Part shown: positions 34,113 to 42,184 of the stretch, one piece after another
Position numbering within the stretch: position 1 is the first letter of the stretch
Layout: every line of letters starts with the position of its first letter
DNA from: Solwaraspora sp. WMMD1047
Lineage (GTDB): Bacteria > Actinomycetota > Actinomycetes > Mycobacteriales > Micromonosporaceae
Length of the DNA stretch: 64,000 nucleotides
Assembly (NCBI RefSeq): GCF_029626155.1
Contig: NZ_JARUBL010000001.1
Location: 62,001-126,000, forward strand
Direction of reading: 5' to 3'
Notes under the pieces: generated by a model
What the model saw: the letters and a program-made list of their open reading frames with translations, nothing else
What the model was told of the DNA's origin: nothing
The model's database searches: none
Translations under genes and position numbers: made by a program

Positions 34113-36745
34113 GACCGCCGCACCCGGGTCGGCGAGAAGAACGGCAGGAACGGCGGCGGGTCCTGGGTGGCGGCCGAGATCGCCAGCAGGATGCCGGCGC
34201 TGCCGGTGACCAGGTCCATCGAGAGCCGGAAGCCGAGGCTGCCCGGGAAGGCGAGGTGCCCCTGGTACGACAGCGCGTGCCAGGACAGCTCGCGCAGGTG
34301 CCGGCGCAGCGTCTCGCGGTGGTCGACCCGGTGGTTGAGCCGGGACAGGGTGGCGATCTGGCTGGCGAAGCCGCGGAACAGGTCGGCCTGGATCGCGTAC
34401 CGGCGGCAGGAGCCGAGCAGCAGCGCCGGCAGGCTGTCCCGGGACCGGTCGTCGTCGCGGTGCTCCAGCAACTCGTCGATGACCAGCGCGATCCCGGCGC
34501 TGCCGACCTCCAGGTACGGCATGGTCCGGACCCCGGCCTCCTCGACCATCAGGGAGCCGTCGTCGTTGGTGACGCACCGGTCGAGGTCGAGGTGCACCGC
34601 CTGCACCGCCAGATCGAGGTAGCCGGGGTCGGCGGTCTCCTCGTAGAGCCGGATCAGGTAGAGCGCCACCCCGGACCAGCCGCGCATCGCGCCGGCCTCG
34701 ACCGGCTTGGCGGTCGGCGGGCGGGGGCGGGCGAGGACCCGGCCGGGGTCGTTGTGCCGGACCGCGTCGGCGAGCCGGGTGGCCACCGTCACGGCCTCGT
34801 CCCGCAGGCTCCGGTCGTCGCGGGAGCGGGCGAAGTGCAGCAGGGTGGCGCCGATGCCGGGGAGTCCGGAGAAGACCGAGATGCCGTGCCGGGACCGGGT
34901 GTCGGTCAGGTGCCGGTCGACGAGTTCGTCGGCCTGGTCGGCGTACCCGAGGTGGTCGAGGGTGTAGGCCAGGCCGGCGACCCCGTCGTAGAAGCCGGGT
35001 CGGGGTCGGGACAGCTGCCGGGAGCGGTCGAGCAGCCAGCGTTCGTGCTCCGGGTAGCGGCCGTGGCCGGTGACCGCCAGGGTCCAGAGCACGCCGGCCG
35101 CGCCGTACGCGAAGTTGAGCCCGCCGTTCGGGGCGAACTGCTCGACCGCGCCGGGGAAGAGCCGGTCCTCACGTTCCGGGGTGGCCGAGCTGAGGATCGC
35201 ACCGGTGATCGACTTGGCGGCCGCGGCCGGGTCGGCGAGCAGCACGTCGAAGTCGACCGGCGGCTCCCCGGCCGGGCCGGCCGGCTTTGGCGCCGCCTTC
35301 GCCGTCGTCGGGGTCGCCTCGGGGGAGGCCAGCTCGGCGAGGATCGACTCCGCCCAGCCGGGGGGCACCGGGAAGTTGTCGGTGAGGATGCGGACGAAGT
35401 GGAACACCTTGCTCGGCTCCAGCACCGAGATCCGGCTCAGGGTCAGGAAGATCGCCAGCTTGACCGACGCCAGCGCGTACCGGTCGACGTCGACGCCGCT
35501 CTTGTCCCGCCGGCCGAAGCCGGTGGCCCGCAGGCCGGGCCGCCATTCGGTGTCGGTGGCGTCGAAGGCCAGCTCGAAGTCGACAAGCGCCACCGAGTCG
35601 TCGGGGCGCACCATGATGTTGCCCAGGTGCAGGTCACCGAAGACGACCCCGCGTTCGTGCATGGCGGCGACCAGGGCCTCCACCTGCCCGACGATGTGCA
35701 CGGCCCGGCGGGTGTAGTCGGCGATCTCCGCCGCGGTGGGGTCGGCCTTGATCACCCACGGGTGGTGCACCCCGTACCAGACGTGCAGCGGTTGACCGTC
35801 GATGTACTCCTCGGCCAGGAAGTGGTGCCCGCCGACCTCGAACTGTTCGTACAGTTCGGGCACCCCGGGGATGCCGGCCAGCCGCTCCAGCGCCCACTTC
35901 TCCCGGCGCTGTCGGGTCACCCCGTCCTCGTGGTTGTCGTCCATCCCGGCGTACGGCCGGGCCTCCTTGAGGATGACGGTGGCGCCGTCGGCGACCCGGT
36001 CGGCGAGGTAGATGCCGCCGGCGTTGGAGAAGTGCAGCGCGCGGCGGACCCGGTAGGGGGCCGGCTGGCTGGCGCCGGCCTTGCGGGCCTCGATGTGCGG
36101 GGCCAGTACGGCCGGCACGGGTGCCCACTCGGGCGGGCTGAAGAAGGCCCGGCGCTGGTCCGGCTCGATCGTCCCGTCCGGCCGGCGGAACCCGGAGACC
36201 CATTCGCCGTTGGCGTCCAGGCAGTCCATCTCGACGAAGGCGCCGTACCGGACGTAGACGGGCCCGTCACCGATCCGCAGGTCACTGAGGATGTACGGAC
36301 CCGGCTCGCCGGCGGTGAGCCGGGCCAGGTCCTCGACGATGGTGCCGAACTGCTCCTCGTCGGCGGGGTAGATGGTGATCAGCTTGCCGCTCGATCCGCG
36401 GGCCGCGTACTTGGCGTTGAGGGCGAGCAGCATGTTGCGGTCCCGCAGGTGCTTGAACGGGATGCCGCGTTCGACGCAGTAGTCCCAGACCAGGCTGCAG
36501 AGCCGGTCGGCGTTCGTCAGCGTGGCCGAGATGTGGATCTTCCAGCCCTGTTCGGGGAGCTGGTGCCCGTCCGGCCGCAGCGAGACCCAGATCCGCCGCT
36601 CCCGGCGGGTCCAGCCGGCCGGGGTGGGCCGGCCGGCGACGGTGAAGTCGCGGTCCGGCAGGAAGCCGGGGCCGGCGTTCCAGCGGCTCACGTCGTCGAA
36701 GAAGATCGGATCGGCAAAACAGAAGAACTGCTTCAGTTCGAACAT
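34109..36745 (-). CDS. lanKC: Class III lanthipeptide synthetase (lyase-kinase-cyclase)
   Basis: An 878-residue three-domain enzyme. Residues about 1-205 form the phosphoSer/Thr lyase domain; about 215-480 a Ser/Thr kinase-like domain with VILKEARP, catalytic loop VVFGDLHLGNIMV and metal site ALVDFELAF; about 520-878 a LanC-like cyclase. The cyclase lacks the zinc ligands: the region expected to carry a Cys reads GAMRGWSGVALYL, and no Cys-His-Gly motif is seen, so this is class III, not class IV. Such enzymes phosphorylate and eliminate Ser/Thr, then cyclise with Cys to lanthionine or labionin. It overlaps the LanD-like gene by 13 bp, and the precursor gene lies divergently 1.8 kb away. Confidence 0.92.
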   Translation of the reverse strand: MFELKQFFCFADPIFFDDVSRWNAGPGFLPDRDFTVAGRPTPAGWTRRERRIWVSLRPDGHQLPEQGWKIHISATLTNADRLCSLVWDYCVERGIPFKHLRDRNMLLALNAKYAARGSSGKLITIYPADEEQFGTIVEDLARLTAGEPGPYILSDLRIGDGPVYVRYGAFVEMDCLDANGEWVSGFRRPDGTIEPDQRRAFFSPPEWAPVPAVLAPHIEARKAGASQPAPYRVRRALHFSNAGGIYLADRVADGATVILKEARPYAGMDDNHEDGVTRQRREKWALERLAGIPGVPELYEQFEVGGHHFLAEEYIDGQPLHVWYGVHHPWVIKADPTAAEIADYTRRAVHIVGQVEALVAAMHERGVVFGDLHLGNIMVRPDDSVALVDFELAFDATDTEWRPGLRATGFGRRDKSGVDVDRYALASVKLAIFLTLSRISVLEPSKVFHFVRILTDNFPVPPGWAESILAELASPEATPTTAKAAPKPAGPAGEPPVDFDVLLADPAAAAKSITGAILSSATPEREDRLFPGAVEQFAPNGGLNFAYGAAGVLWTLAVTGHGRYPEHERWLLDRSRQLSRPRPGFYDGVAGLAYTLDHLGYADQADELVDRHLTDTRSRHGISVFSGLPGIGATLLHFARSRDDRSLRDEAVTVATRLADAVRHNDPGRVLARPRPPTAKPVEAGAMRGWSGVALYLIRLYEETADPGYLDLAVQAVHLDLDRCVTNDDGSLMVEEAGVRTMPYLEVGSAGIALVIDELLEHRDDDRSRDSLPALLLGSCRRYAIQADLFRGFASQIATLSRLNHRVDHRETLRRHLRELSWHALSYQGHLAFPGSLGFRLSMDLVTGSAGILLAISAATQDPPPFLPFFSPTRVRRS

Positions 36746-37344
36746 GCCTCTCCTCCGCCCTGGTCGGCCAGTTCGACGCGAAGTCGCTCGACCGATTCGA
36801 TAAGCGTCCATAGTGGAGCTGCACCGGCCGCGTCCCGGCGGCCGGTGGTCAGGCTGGTGGCCGGCTGGGTCGGGGCCACCACGACGTTGCGCCGTTCGGC
36901 GAGCCGTTTGAGGTTCTCCACCACGACCGGGTTCTGGTCGGCGCCCGGCGGCAGCGACGGGGCGATGCCGATCGCCGCGGTGGTGCACTGCAGGGCGAGC
37001 AGCGCCGGGGTGTCGGCGAGCCCGACTGCCAGCCGGGAGATGAAGTTCAGGCAGGCGGGGTAGACCACCACCGCGTCGCTCCACTCGGCGAGCCGGACGT
37101 GGATCGCGTCGGGCTGCGGCTCCTCCGGCCACCGGTCGTCGATCGGGACCAGCTGGGTGAGGGCGCTGACGGCGTGCCGGCTGACGAAGCGTTCCCCGCT
37201 GCGGGTGAGGACCACCTGCACCGCAAGCTCGGGATAGCTGGTCTTGAGCCAGTTCAGCCAGAACGGCAGCTGGACGATCGAGATCGCGCCGGTGCCGACG
37301 AGGAGCAGCCGACGCGCACCGAAGCTGGGCGCGGGAAGTTTCAC
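36733..37344 (-). CDS. lanD: LanD-type flavoprotein cysteine decarboxylase (HFCD family)
   Basis: A 203-residue flavoprotein of the EpiD/MrsD/Dfp family. The N-terminus LLLVGTGAISIVQLPFWLNWL is the FMN-binding start, and ADAVVVYPACLNF-type text (SDAVVVYPACLNFISRLAVG) is the conserved PASANT-like loop. It is expected to oxidatively decarboxylate a C-terminal Cys to the enethiol that forms AviCys or avionin. The precursor at 38524 does end in Cys. Its 3' end overlaps LanKC by 13 bp, so the two are translated together; the GNAT gene ends 9 bp upstream. Confidence 0.85.
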   Translation of the reverse strand: MKLPAPSFGARRLLLVGTGAISIVQLPFWLNWLKTSYPELAVQVVLTRSGERFVSRHAVSALTQLVPIDDRWPEEPQPDAIHVRLAEWSDAVVVYPACLNFISRLAVGLADTPALLALQCTTAAIGIAPSLPPGADQNPVVVENLKRLAERRNVVVAPTQPATSLTTGRRDAAGAAPLWTLIESVERLRVELADQGGGEACSN

Positions 37345-37353
37345 CCTGACTCG

Positions 37354-37944
37354 TCAGGCGTTCGCCAGGTACTGCGGACCCTGGACCAACCGGGCGAGCA
37401 CGGTCGCGCCGATCTGCTCCCAGGTGGCCCGGTAGACCGCGTACCAGTGCAGGTCCCACAGCTTCCCGGCGAAGTAGGAGTGCTGCGGCAGGGTGGCCTC
37501 CTTCGGGATCGTCCCGAGCGCGGAGCCGAAGCTGTCGAGGCTGGCCTCGGTGGTCAGGAAGTAGACCTTGCGCAGGTGGTCCCAGCTGGCGAAGGCGTAG
37601 TTGACCAGCAGCATCATCGCCTCGCCGCCGATGCCGTAGCGGGCCTTGGCCACGTCGGTGAAGATCCCGACCTGGATGTGGCCGTTGCGGTCGAGTTGCT
37701 GCAGCGACCCGAAGCCGATCAGCTCGTCGTTGTGCCGCAGGTGGATGGCGAACATCGCCGCCGCGTTGCGGTCGAAGGTCTTCAGGAACGACTCCATCGA
37801 CGGCAGGCTGTGCAGACCCAGCCGGAGCAGCAGGTCGTAGACCGCCTCGCCGTCGCCCGACCCGGCCGGCCGGAGCACGACGCGCTGGGTCTCGACGTAC
37901 GGGGTCAGGACGACCGGAGTGGTCTCGACATCGGGGGAGAGCAT
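37354..37944 (-). CDS. GNAT-family acyltransferase, candidate peptide N-acyltransferase
   Basis: A 196-residue GNAT of the RimJ/RimL-like type (VVLRPAGSGDGEAVYDLLLRLG, VGIFTDVAKARYGIGGEAMMLLVNYAFASW, VYFLTTEASLDSF). It is the first gene of the operon with lanD and lanKC. In goadvionin biosynthesis a GNAT (GdvG) condenses an ACP-bound acyl chain with the lanthipeptide, so the same role is proposed here by family and position. It is clearly paralogous to the GNAT at 49659-50240: both share the start VL.PY..T.R..LRP, the FTD.(S/A)KAR.G segment and NYAFA.W..(I/L)RKVYF. ATG at 37944 follows gaaggtgg. Confidence 0.82.
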   Translation of the reverse strand: MLSPDVETTPVVLTPYVETQRVVLRPAGSGDGEAVYDLLLRLGLHSLPSMESFLKTFDRNAAAMFAIHLRHNDELIGFGSLQQLDRNGHIQVGIFTDVAKARYGIGGEAMMLLVNYAFASWDHLRKVYFLTTEASLDSFGSALGTIPKEATLPQHSYFAGKLWDLHWYAVYRATWEQIGATVLARLVQGPQYLANA

Positions 37945-38523
37945 GGATAAGCCACCTTCGCTCGGTTCAGGCCGCGATGGATCGAGCCTGGGAGTCTCGA
38001 CAGCAGTTGCCGGCGTCGAATCGCGCCGGAGTCGGACCAGCCTCGAAGAGAAATGTGGTGACGAGGCCGATCGCGGTGGTTGCCGACCGCCTTTGGGACG
38101 TTGGTGCGCCGAACGCTAGTTCGGTGCCCTGGGATGGTCAAGGTGACGGTGTCGCGGCCCGCCACCCCGTCCCATGCGCGTCTCGCCGGCGGGACGCCCG
38201 AGGGTGACCAGCGAAAGTTCTCAGCTACCCCGGAACAGCGGACGGAATTGATGGTTGCGGGGCGGCAGAACCGGCCGTAGCATCTCCTCCGGCTGGCGGC
38301 GGTGGTTATTGTCAGCGGCAGCATACGTAATTGCTTTCTCGGCCTTCAGGTGTCGAAACGGTTAGCGCTTCACGAGTATGTTCTGTGCCGTCGAGCCATT
38401 CAGCTTCTACTTTTCCGACCAACAATTTTGGCCCGCCGGAGAGCGCGGACGCGCTCCCGGCGAGGCACGCGACCCGGGTCTCCAACCAGGAGATCTGCCG
38501 AGTCCAAGGAGGGAGGTGTCACC
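37945..38523. other. Divergent intergenic region between the GNAT-lanD-lanKC operon and lanA
   Basis: This 579-bp space has no supportable gene; long frames here are GC-driven. It holds a near-palindromic site at 38180-38195 shared with the region upstream of the second GNAT operon, and a less GC-rich stretch at about 38305-38430 (ttattgtcagcggcagcata; tttccgaccaacaattttgg nearby) that should contain the lanA promoter. I could not fix -35/-10 boxes with confidence. Confidence 0.6.
38180..38195. promoter_or_regulatory. Candidate cluster-specific operator, copy 1
   Basis: gtctcgccggcgggac is a 16-bp palindrome with one mismatch. Together with the flanking cgcccgagggtg it matches the element at 50271-50302, which has a perfect palindrome and a 3-bp insertion in the flank. 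Both copies lie between divergent genes and upstream of GNAT-led operons on the minus strand. Confidence 0.55.
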
Positions 38524-38616
38524 ATGGATCTGATCAACGTGCTGGAGCTGCAGGAGATCGAGGCTGCGCCGGAGTACGACCAGCTGCCGCAGAGCCTCGA
38601 GAGCTCGGGCTGCTGA
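38524..38616 (+). CDS. lanA: Class III lanthipeptide (lipolanthine-like) precursor peptide
   Basis: A 30-residue peptide beginning MDLINVLELQEIE. The VLELQ segment (residues 6-10) is the hydrophobic leader box recognised by class III synthetases, followed by an acidic stretch. The C-terminus is QLPQSLESSGC: Ser24-x-x-Ser27-Ser28-Gly-Cys30 fits the Ser-x-x-Ser-(x)n-Cys pattern for labionin or avionin, and the terminal Cys suits the neighbouring LanD. The core is probably the last 7 to 11 residues. The ribosome site aaggaggg (38506-38513) is the strongest in the cluster, 10 bp from the ATG. The gene is divergent from lanKC and is followed at once by a hairpin. No leader protease gene is visible. 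Confidence 0.88.
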   Translation: MDLINVLELQEIEAAPEYDQLPQSLESSGC

Positions 38617-38624
38617 GTCTGTGC

Positions 38625-38652
38625 GTGGGAGGTCGCTTCGGCGGCCTCCCAC
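38625..38652 (+). terminator. Hairpin with UUCG tetraloop directly after lanA
   Basis: A 12-bp stem (gtgggaggtcgc with one G-U pair) closes a C(UUCG)G tetraloop, starting 9 bp after the lanA stop. No T-run follows. It is probably a stabilising 3' end or partial terminator that keeps lanA mRNA more abundant than the downstream exporter, sugar and halogenase genes. Confidence 0.75.
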
Positions 38653-38706
38653 GCCACCGCCCGCCCTACCGCTGTCGCCGTCCTCCGGGCGGCGAAATTT
38701 GTGTTT

Positions 38707-38728
38707 CCGCACGCGTGCACGCGTGCGG
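38707..38728. promoter_or_regulatory. 22-bp perfect palindrome upstream of the exporter genes
   Basis: The site consists of the half CCGCACGCGTG (38707-38717; unit repeated as its exact reverse complement through 38728). It lies 80 bp before the ABC ATPase start. A perfect dyad of this length without a loop suits a TetR-type repressor, often found upstream of drug exporters; as RNA it would also form a hairpin. No TetR gene is present nearby. Confidence 0.55.
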
Positions 38729-38807
38729 GTGGTGTGCGCGACAATGTCAATCGCAGGAAGTCCGGGATGGCTTGTGTGCCTTGCGGGTCCGTGGTCAACT
38801 GTGCGGC

Positions 38808-39749
38808 ATGAGCGACGCCATTCTTGTTTGTGAGGGATTACGCAAGGCGTTCGGTGAACTGGTGGCGGTCGATGAGATCGGGTTTTCGATCGCGGCCGGT
38901 GAGACCTACGGCCTACTCGGTCCCAATGGCGCCGGAAAGACCACGACGATCTCGATGATCGTGGGGATTCTGGGCCGGGACTCCGGCGAGGTGCGAATCG
39001 ACGGGCACGATCATCACGTCGGCAACCTCGCCAGCAAGGCGCTCATCGGCTACGTCCCGCAGGAATTGGCGCTCTATCCGGAGCTCACCGCCCGGGAGAA
39101 TCTCCGGTTCTTCGGTCAGCTCTACGGGCTGCCCCGCGGCTCGGCGACCGGCAAGATCAACGAAGTGCTCGACACGGTCGGGCTGGCCGATCGGGCCGAC
39201 GAGGCGGTCGGCAAGTACTCGGGTGGGATGGCCCGCCGGCTGAACATCGCGGTCGGCCTGCTGAACCAGCCCCGCCTGCTGGTGCTGGACGAACCGACCG
39301 CCGGAGTGGACCCGCAGAGCCGCAACGCGATCCTGGAGAGTGTCCGCCGGCTGGCCGGCGAGGGGGTCGCGGTGCTCTACACCACCCACTACATGGAGGA
39401 GGCCGAGCGCCTCTGCGACCGGGTGGGAATCATCGACGGCGGCCGATTGAAGGCGGAGGGCACCCGGCGGGAACTCGTCGGACTGGTCAAGGAACACGAC
39501 CAGGTGGTCCTCGACGTCGACGGGAACGCGGAGCAGGCCCTGGTGACGCTGACCGGGTTGCCGGCCGTGGCCCAGGCCAGCGCCGACGAGACGACGATCG
39601 ACCTGCTCGTCGACGACGCCCGGGCCGCGCTGCCGCAGCTCCTGGAGGCGGTCAGCCGCGCCGACGCGGCGGTGCGCTCGGTGGAGGTGCGGGAGCCCAA
39701 CCTGGAGGCGGTCTTCCTGCAGCTCACCGGCAAGGCCCTGCGGGACTGA
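38808..39749 (+). CDS. ABC exporter ATP-binding protein (DrrA-like)
   Basis: A 313-residue ATPase with Walker A GLLGPNGAGKTT, signature GKYSGGMARRLNIAVGL, Walker B LLVLDEPTAGVD and a C-terminal regulatory extension ending in NLEAVFLQLTGKAL. ATG at 38808 begins MSDAILVCEGLRKAF. It forms a three-gene exporter with the two permeases downstream and probably secretes, and protects against, the cluster's product. It is the second exporter in the cluster; the other belongs to the lanKC operon. Confidence 0.92.
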   Translation: MSDAILVCEGLRKAFGELVAVDEIGFSIAAGETYGLLGPNGAGKTTTISMIVGILGRDSGEVRIDGHDHHVGNLASKALIGYVPQELALYPELTARENLRFFGQLYGLPRGSATGKINEVLDTVGLADRADEAVGKYSGGMARRLNIAVGLLNQPRLLVLDEPTAGVDPQSRNAILESVRRLAGEGVAVLYTTHYMEEAERLCDRVGIIDGGRLKAEGTRRELVGLVKEHDQVVLDVDGNAEQALVTLTGLPAVAQASADETTIDLLVDDARAALPQLLEAVSRADAAVRSVEVREPNLEAVFLQLTGKALRD

Positions 39750-39758
39750 GGGGCGACG

Positions 39759-40982
39759 ATGCGGGCCAGCATGATCATTATGGCGAAGGACCTTCGCCAA
39801 CACCTTCGCAACAGCGGGCTGATCGTCTTCGCGGTGGCGCTGCCGCTCGGCCTGGCCTTCATCTTCAACCTGGTGCTCGGCGACGCCGGCGAGCGGTTCA
39901 CCGCCCGGTACGCGGTGGCCGACCAGGACGGTGGTGAACTGGCCCGCCAGTTCACCGAACAGACCCTGCGCCCGCTGGAGCGCGACGGGGTGATCAGCCT
40001 CCGCACCATCGGGTCTCCTGACGAGGGCGACCGGCTCGTCGAGAACCGGGAGATCGAGGCCGCCTTCGTCATCCCGGCCGGGTTCACCGCCGATGTGGAG
40101 GCCGGCCGCCCGGCCACCCTGCGGGTGATCGGCAACGTCGACTCCGCCATCGCGGTCCAGGTGGCGCGTGAGATCGGCGCCGCGTACGCCGCAGACAAGC
40201 GCGGCGTCGCGCTCGCGGTGGCGGCCGCCGGCCAGGCCGGCGACCCGGCTGCCGGCCCGTCGCCCGAGGCGACCGGCGGACCCGGGGCCGCGGGGCAGCC
40301 CGACCCGGCCGCCGCGCTGGCCGAGCGGGCCGCCGCCCTGCCGGCGCCGGTCGGGGTGACCGAGGACTCTTCGGCCGCCACCCGGGAGCTGGACTCGCGG
40401 ACCTACTACGCGGCCGGAATGGCCTTCTTCTTCCTCTTCTTCTCGCTGCTGTTCACCGTCACCGGCATCCTGGACGAACGGGCCGGCGGCACCCTGCCGA
40501 GGCTGCTCGCCGCCCCGATCCGGCCGCCGGCGATCCTGCTGGGGAAGCTGGCCAGCGGCGTGCTGATCGGGGTGGCCAGCATGGCGGTCCTGGTGGTCGC
40601 CTCCACCCTGCTGCTCGGCGCGAGCTGGGGTGACCCGCTGGGGGTCGCGGCGCTGATCGTCGCGGGCGTGCTCGCCGCCACCGGGATCATGTCCGTCGTC
40701 GCGGTCTACGCCCGCACCTCCGAACAGGCCTCCAACTGGCAGTCGGCGATCGCCATGGTGCTCGGCGTGCTCGGCGGTGCGCTCTTCCCGGTGGCCCAGC
40801 TCGGCGGGCTGGCCGAGATCAGCTATCTCACGCCGCACCGCTGGTTCCTCAGTGGCCTGGCCGAGCTGGCGGGCGGCGGTTCCGTCGACGCCGTACTGCT
40901 GCCGGTCACGGTCCTGCTCTGCTTCGCGCTGGCCGGCGCGGGGATCGCCCTGCTGCGGGCGGGAAGGTTGGTCCGCTCATGA
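39759..40982 (+). CDS. ABC-2 type exporter permease, subunit 1
   Basis: A 407-residue ABC-2/YhgE-type permease: membrane segment at 20-40, a large extracytoplasmic domain (about 45-215, ending in a Pro/Gly/Ala-rich linker GPSPEATGGPGAAGQPDPAA), then five membrane segments (about 220-405) including FFFLFFSLLFTVTGILDERAGGTLPRLLAAP. It overlaps the next permease by 4 bp (ATGA). Together they form a heterodimeric channel with the DrrA-like ATPase. Confidence 0.9.
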   Translation: MRASMIIMAKDLRQHLRNSGLIVFAVALPLGLAFIFNLVLGDAGERFTARYAVADQDGGELARQFTEQTLRPLERDGVISLRTIGSPDEGDRLVENREIEAAFVIPAGFTADVEAGRPATLRVIGNVDSAIAVQVAREIGAAYAADKRGVALAVAAAGQAGDPAAGPSPEATGGPGAAGQPDPAAALAERAAALPAPVGVTEDSSAATRELDSRTYYAAGMAFFFLFFSLLFTVTGILDERAGGTLPRLLAAPIRPPAILLGKLASGVLIGVASMAVLVVASTLLLGASWGDPLGVAALIVAGVLAATGIMSVVAVYARTSEQASNWQSAIAMVLGVLGGALFPVAQLGGLAEISYLTPHRWFLSGLAELAGGGSVDAVLLPVTVLLCFALAGAGIALLRAGRLVRS

Positions 40983-42136
40983 AGGCCCTGGCCATCGGGA
41001 TGCTGAGCCTGCGCAGGCTCTTCCGGGACCGGAACAACATCTTCTTCGTGCTGGTCGTGCCGTTCATGATGATCTTCGTCATCGGGCTGCTCTTCGGCGG
41101 CGGGCAGCAGCTCCGGCTCGGGGTGGTGGGCGGTGCGGACGGACCGCTCGCCGACCGGCTGGTCACCGCGCTCGGCGCCGGGGACCGGATCGTCGTCGAG
41201 CCGGCCGCCGACGAGGCGCAGTTACGGGCCGCCGTGGAGCGGGGCGACCTGCACGCCGGCCTGATCATTCCGCCCGGGTACGACGCGGACCTGCGGGCCG
41301 GCGACCAGGTCGGGCTGCGCTACCTGACCCGCCCCGAGGACCAGGCGGCGCAGGACGTCGGCGTCTGGGTCCGCTCGGTCGTCCCGCAGGAGGCGGCGCT
41401 GCTGCGCGGGGCACAGTTCGGCGTGGCCGAGGGCGCCGGCTCGTTCGACGACCGGCTGGCGGCGGCCGAGTCGGCCCCGGTGGCCGGCATCGACGTCGCC
41501 GTCACCACCACCGGCGAGGCGCTGTTCCCGCCCGGGTTCAGCCAGTTCAACGTCTCGGCGCCACCGCTGCTGCTGCTGTTCATCTTCCTCACCTCGCTGA
41601 CCGCGGCGGTGGGCCTGGTGCAGAGCCGGCGGTCGGGAGTCTCCCGGCGGATGTACGCCACCCCCACCAGGCTGCGGACGATCATGATCGGGGAGGCCGC
41701 CGGCCGGCTCATCGTCGCCCTCACCCAGGGCCTGATCATCATGCTCGGCTCGGCTCTGCTGTTCGGCGTCGACTGGGGAGACCCGCTCGCCGCGTCCGCG
41801 CTGCTGTCCGCGTTCGCCCTGGTCGGCAGCGGTGCCGCGACGCTGCTCGGCGCGCTGGTGCGGGACGAGGGAGCGGCGGTCGCGCTCGCGCCGGTGCTCG
41901 GGCTGGGGCTGGGCGCGCTGGGCGGCACGATGCTGCACCTGGAGTCGTTCGGCGACACGATGCGCACGGTCGCGCACATCACCCCGCACGCGTGGGGCTA
42001 CGACGCCTTCGTCGAGCTGGTCCGGCGGGACGCCGGGATCGGCGGCATCCTGCCCGAGCTCGGCATCCTCACCGGCTACGCCTTGGTGCTCTTCGCCCTC
42101 GGCCTCTGGCGGCTGCGCACTGTCCTGACCAGGTGA
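40979..42136 (+). CDS. ABC-2 type exporter permease, subunit 2
   Basis: A 385-residue permease with the same layout as subunit 1: N-terminal helix (NNIFFVLVVPFMMIFVIGLLFGG), extracytoplasmic domain (about 45-175) and C-terminal helices with LFIFLTSLTAAVGLVQSRRSGVSRRMYATP. The ATG overlaps the stop of subunit 1. The gene ends 48 bp before the NDP-sugar dehydrogenase gene on the same strand. Confidence 0.9.
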   Translation: MKALAIGMLSLRRLFRDRNNIFFVLVVPFMMIFVIGLLFGGGQQLRLGVVGGADGPLADRLVTALGAGDRIVVEPAADEAQLRAAVERGDLHAGLIIPPGYDADLRAGDQVGLRYLTRPEDQAAQDVGVWVRSVVPQEAALLRGAQFGVAEGAGSFDDRLAAAESAPVAGIDVAVTTTGEALFPPGFSQFNVSAPPLLLLFIFLTSLTAAVGLVQSRRSGVSRRMYATPTRLRTIMIGEAAGRLIVALTQGLIIMLGSALLFGVDWGDPLAASALLSAFALVGSGAATLLGALVRDEGAAVALAPVLGLGLGALGGTMLHLESFGDTMRTVAHITPHAWGYDAFVELVRRDAGIGGILPELGILTGYALVLFALGLWRLRTVLTR

Positions 42137-42184
42137 CCGGTGGGGCCACCCACCGCCGTGACCGGACCGCCGAATGGAGCTGAC

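Noticed and set aside
37905-38324. 139-codon minus-strand frame in the lanA-GNAT intergenic region
   Set aside because: Low-complexity Arg/Ser text, overlaps the GNAT start, no ribosome site; treated as noncoding regulatory DNA.
38302-38616. 104-codon frame as a longer lanA
   Set aside because: The strong Shine-Dalgarno at 38506 places the start at 38524; upstream residues are not leader-like.
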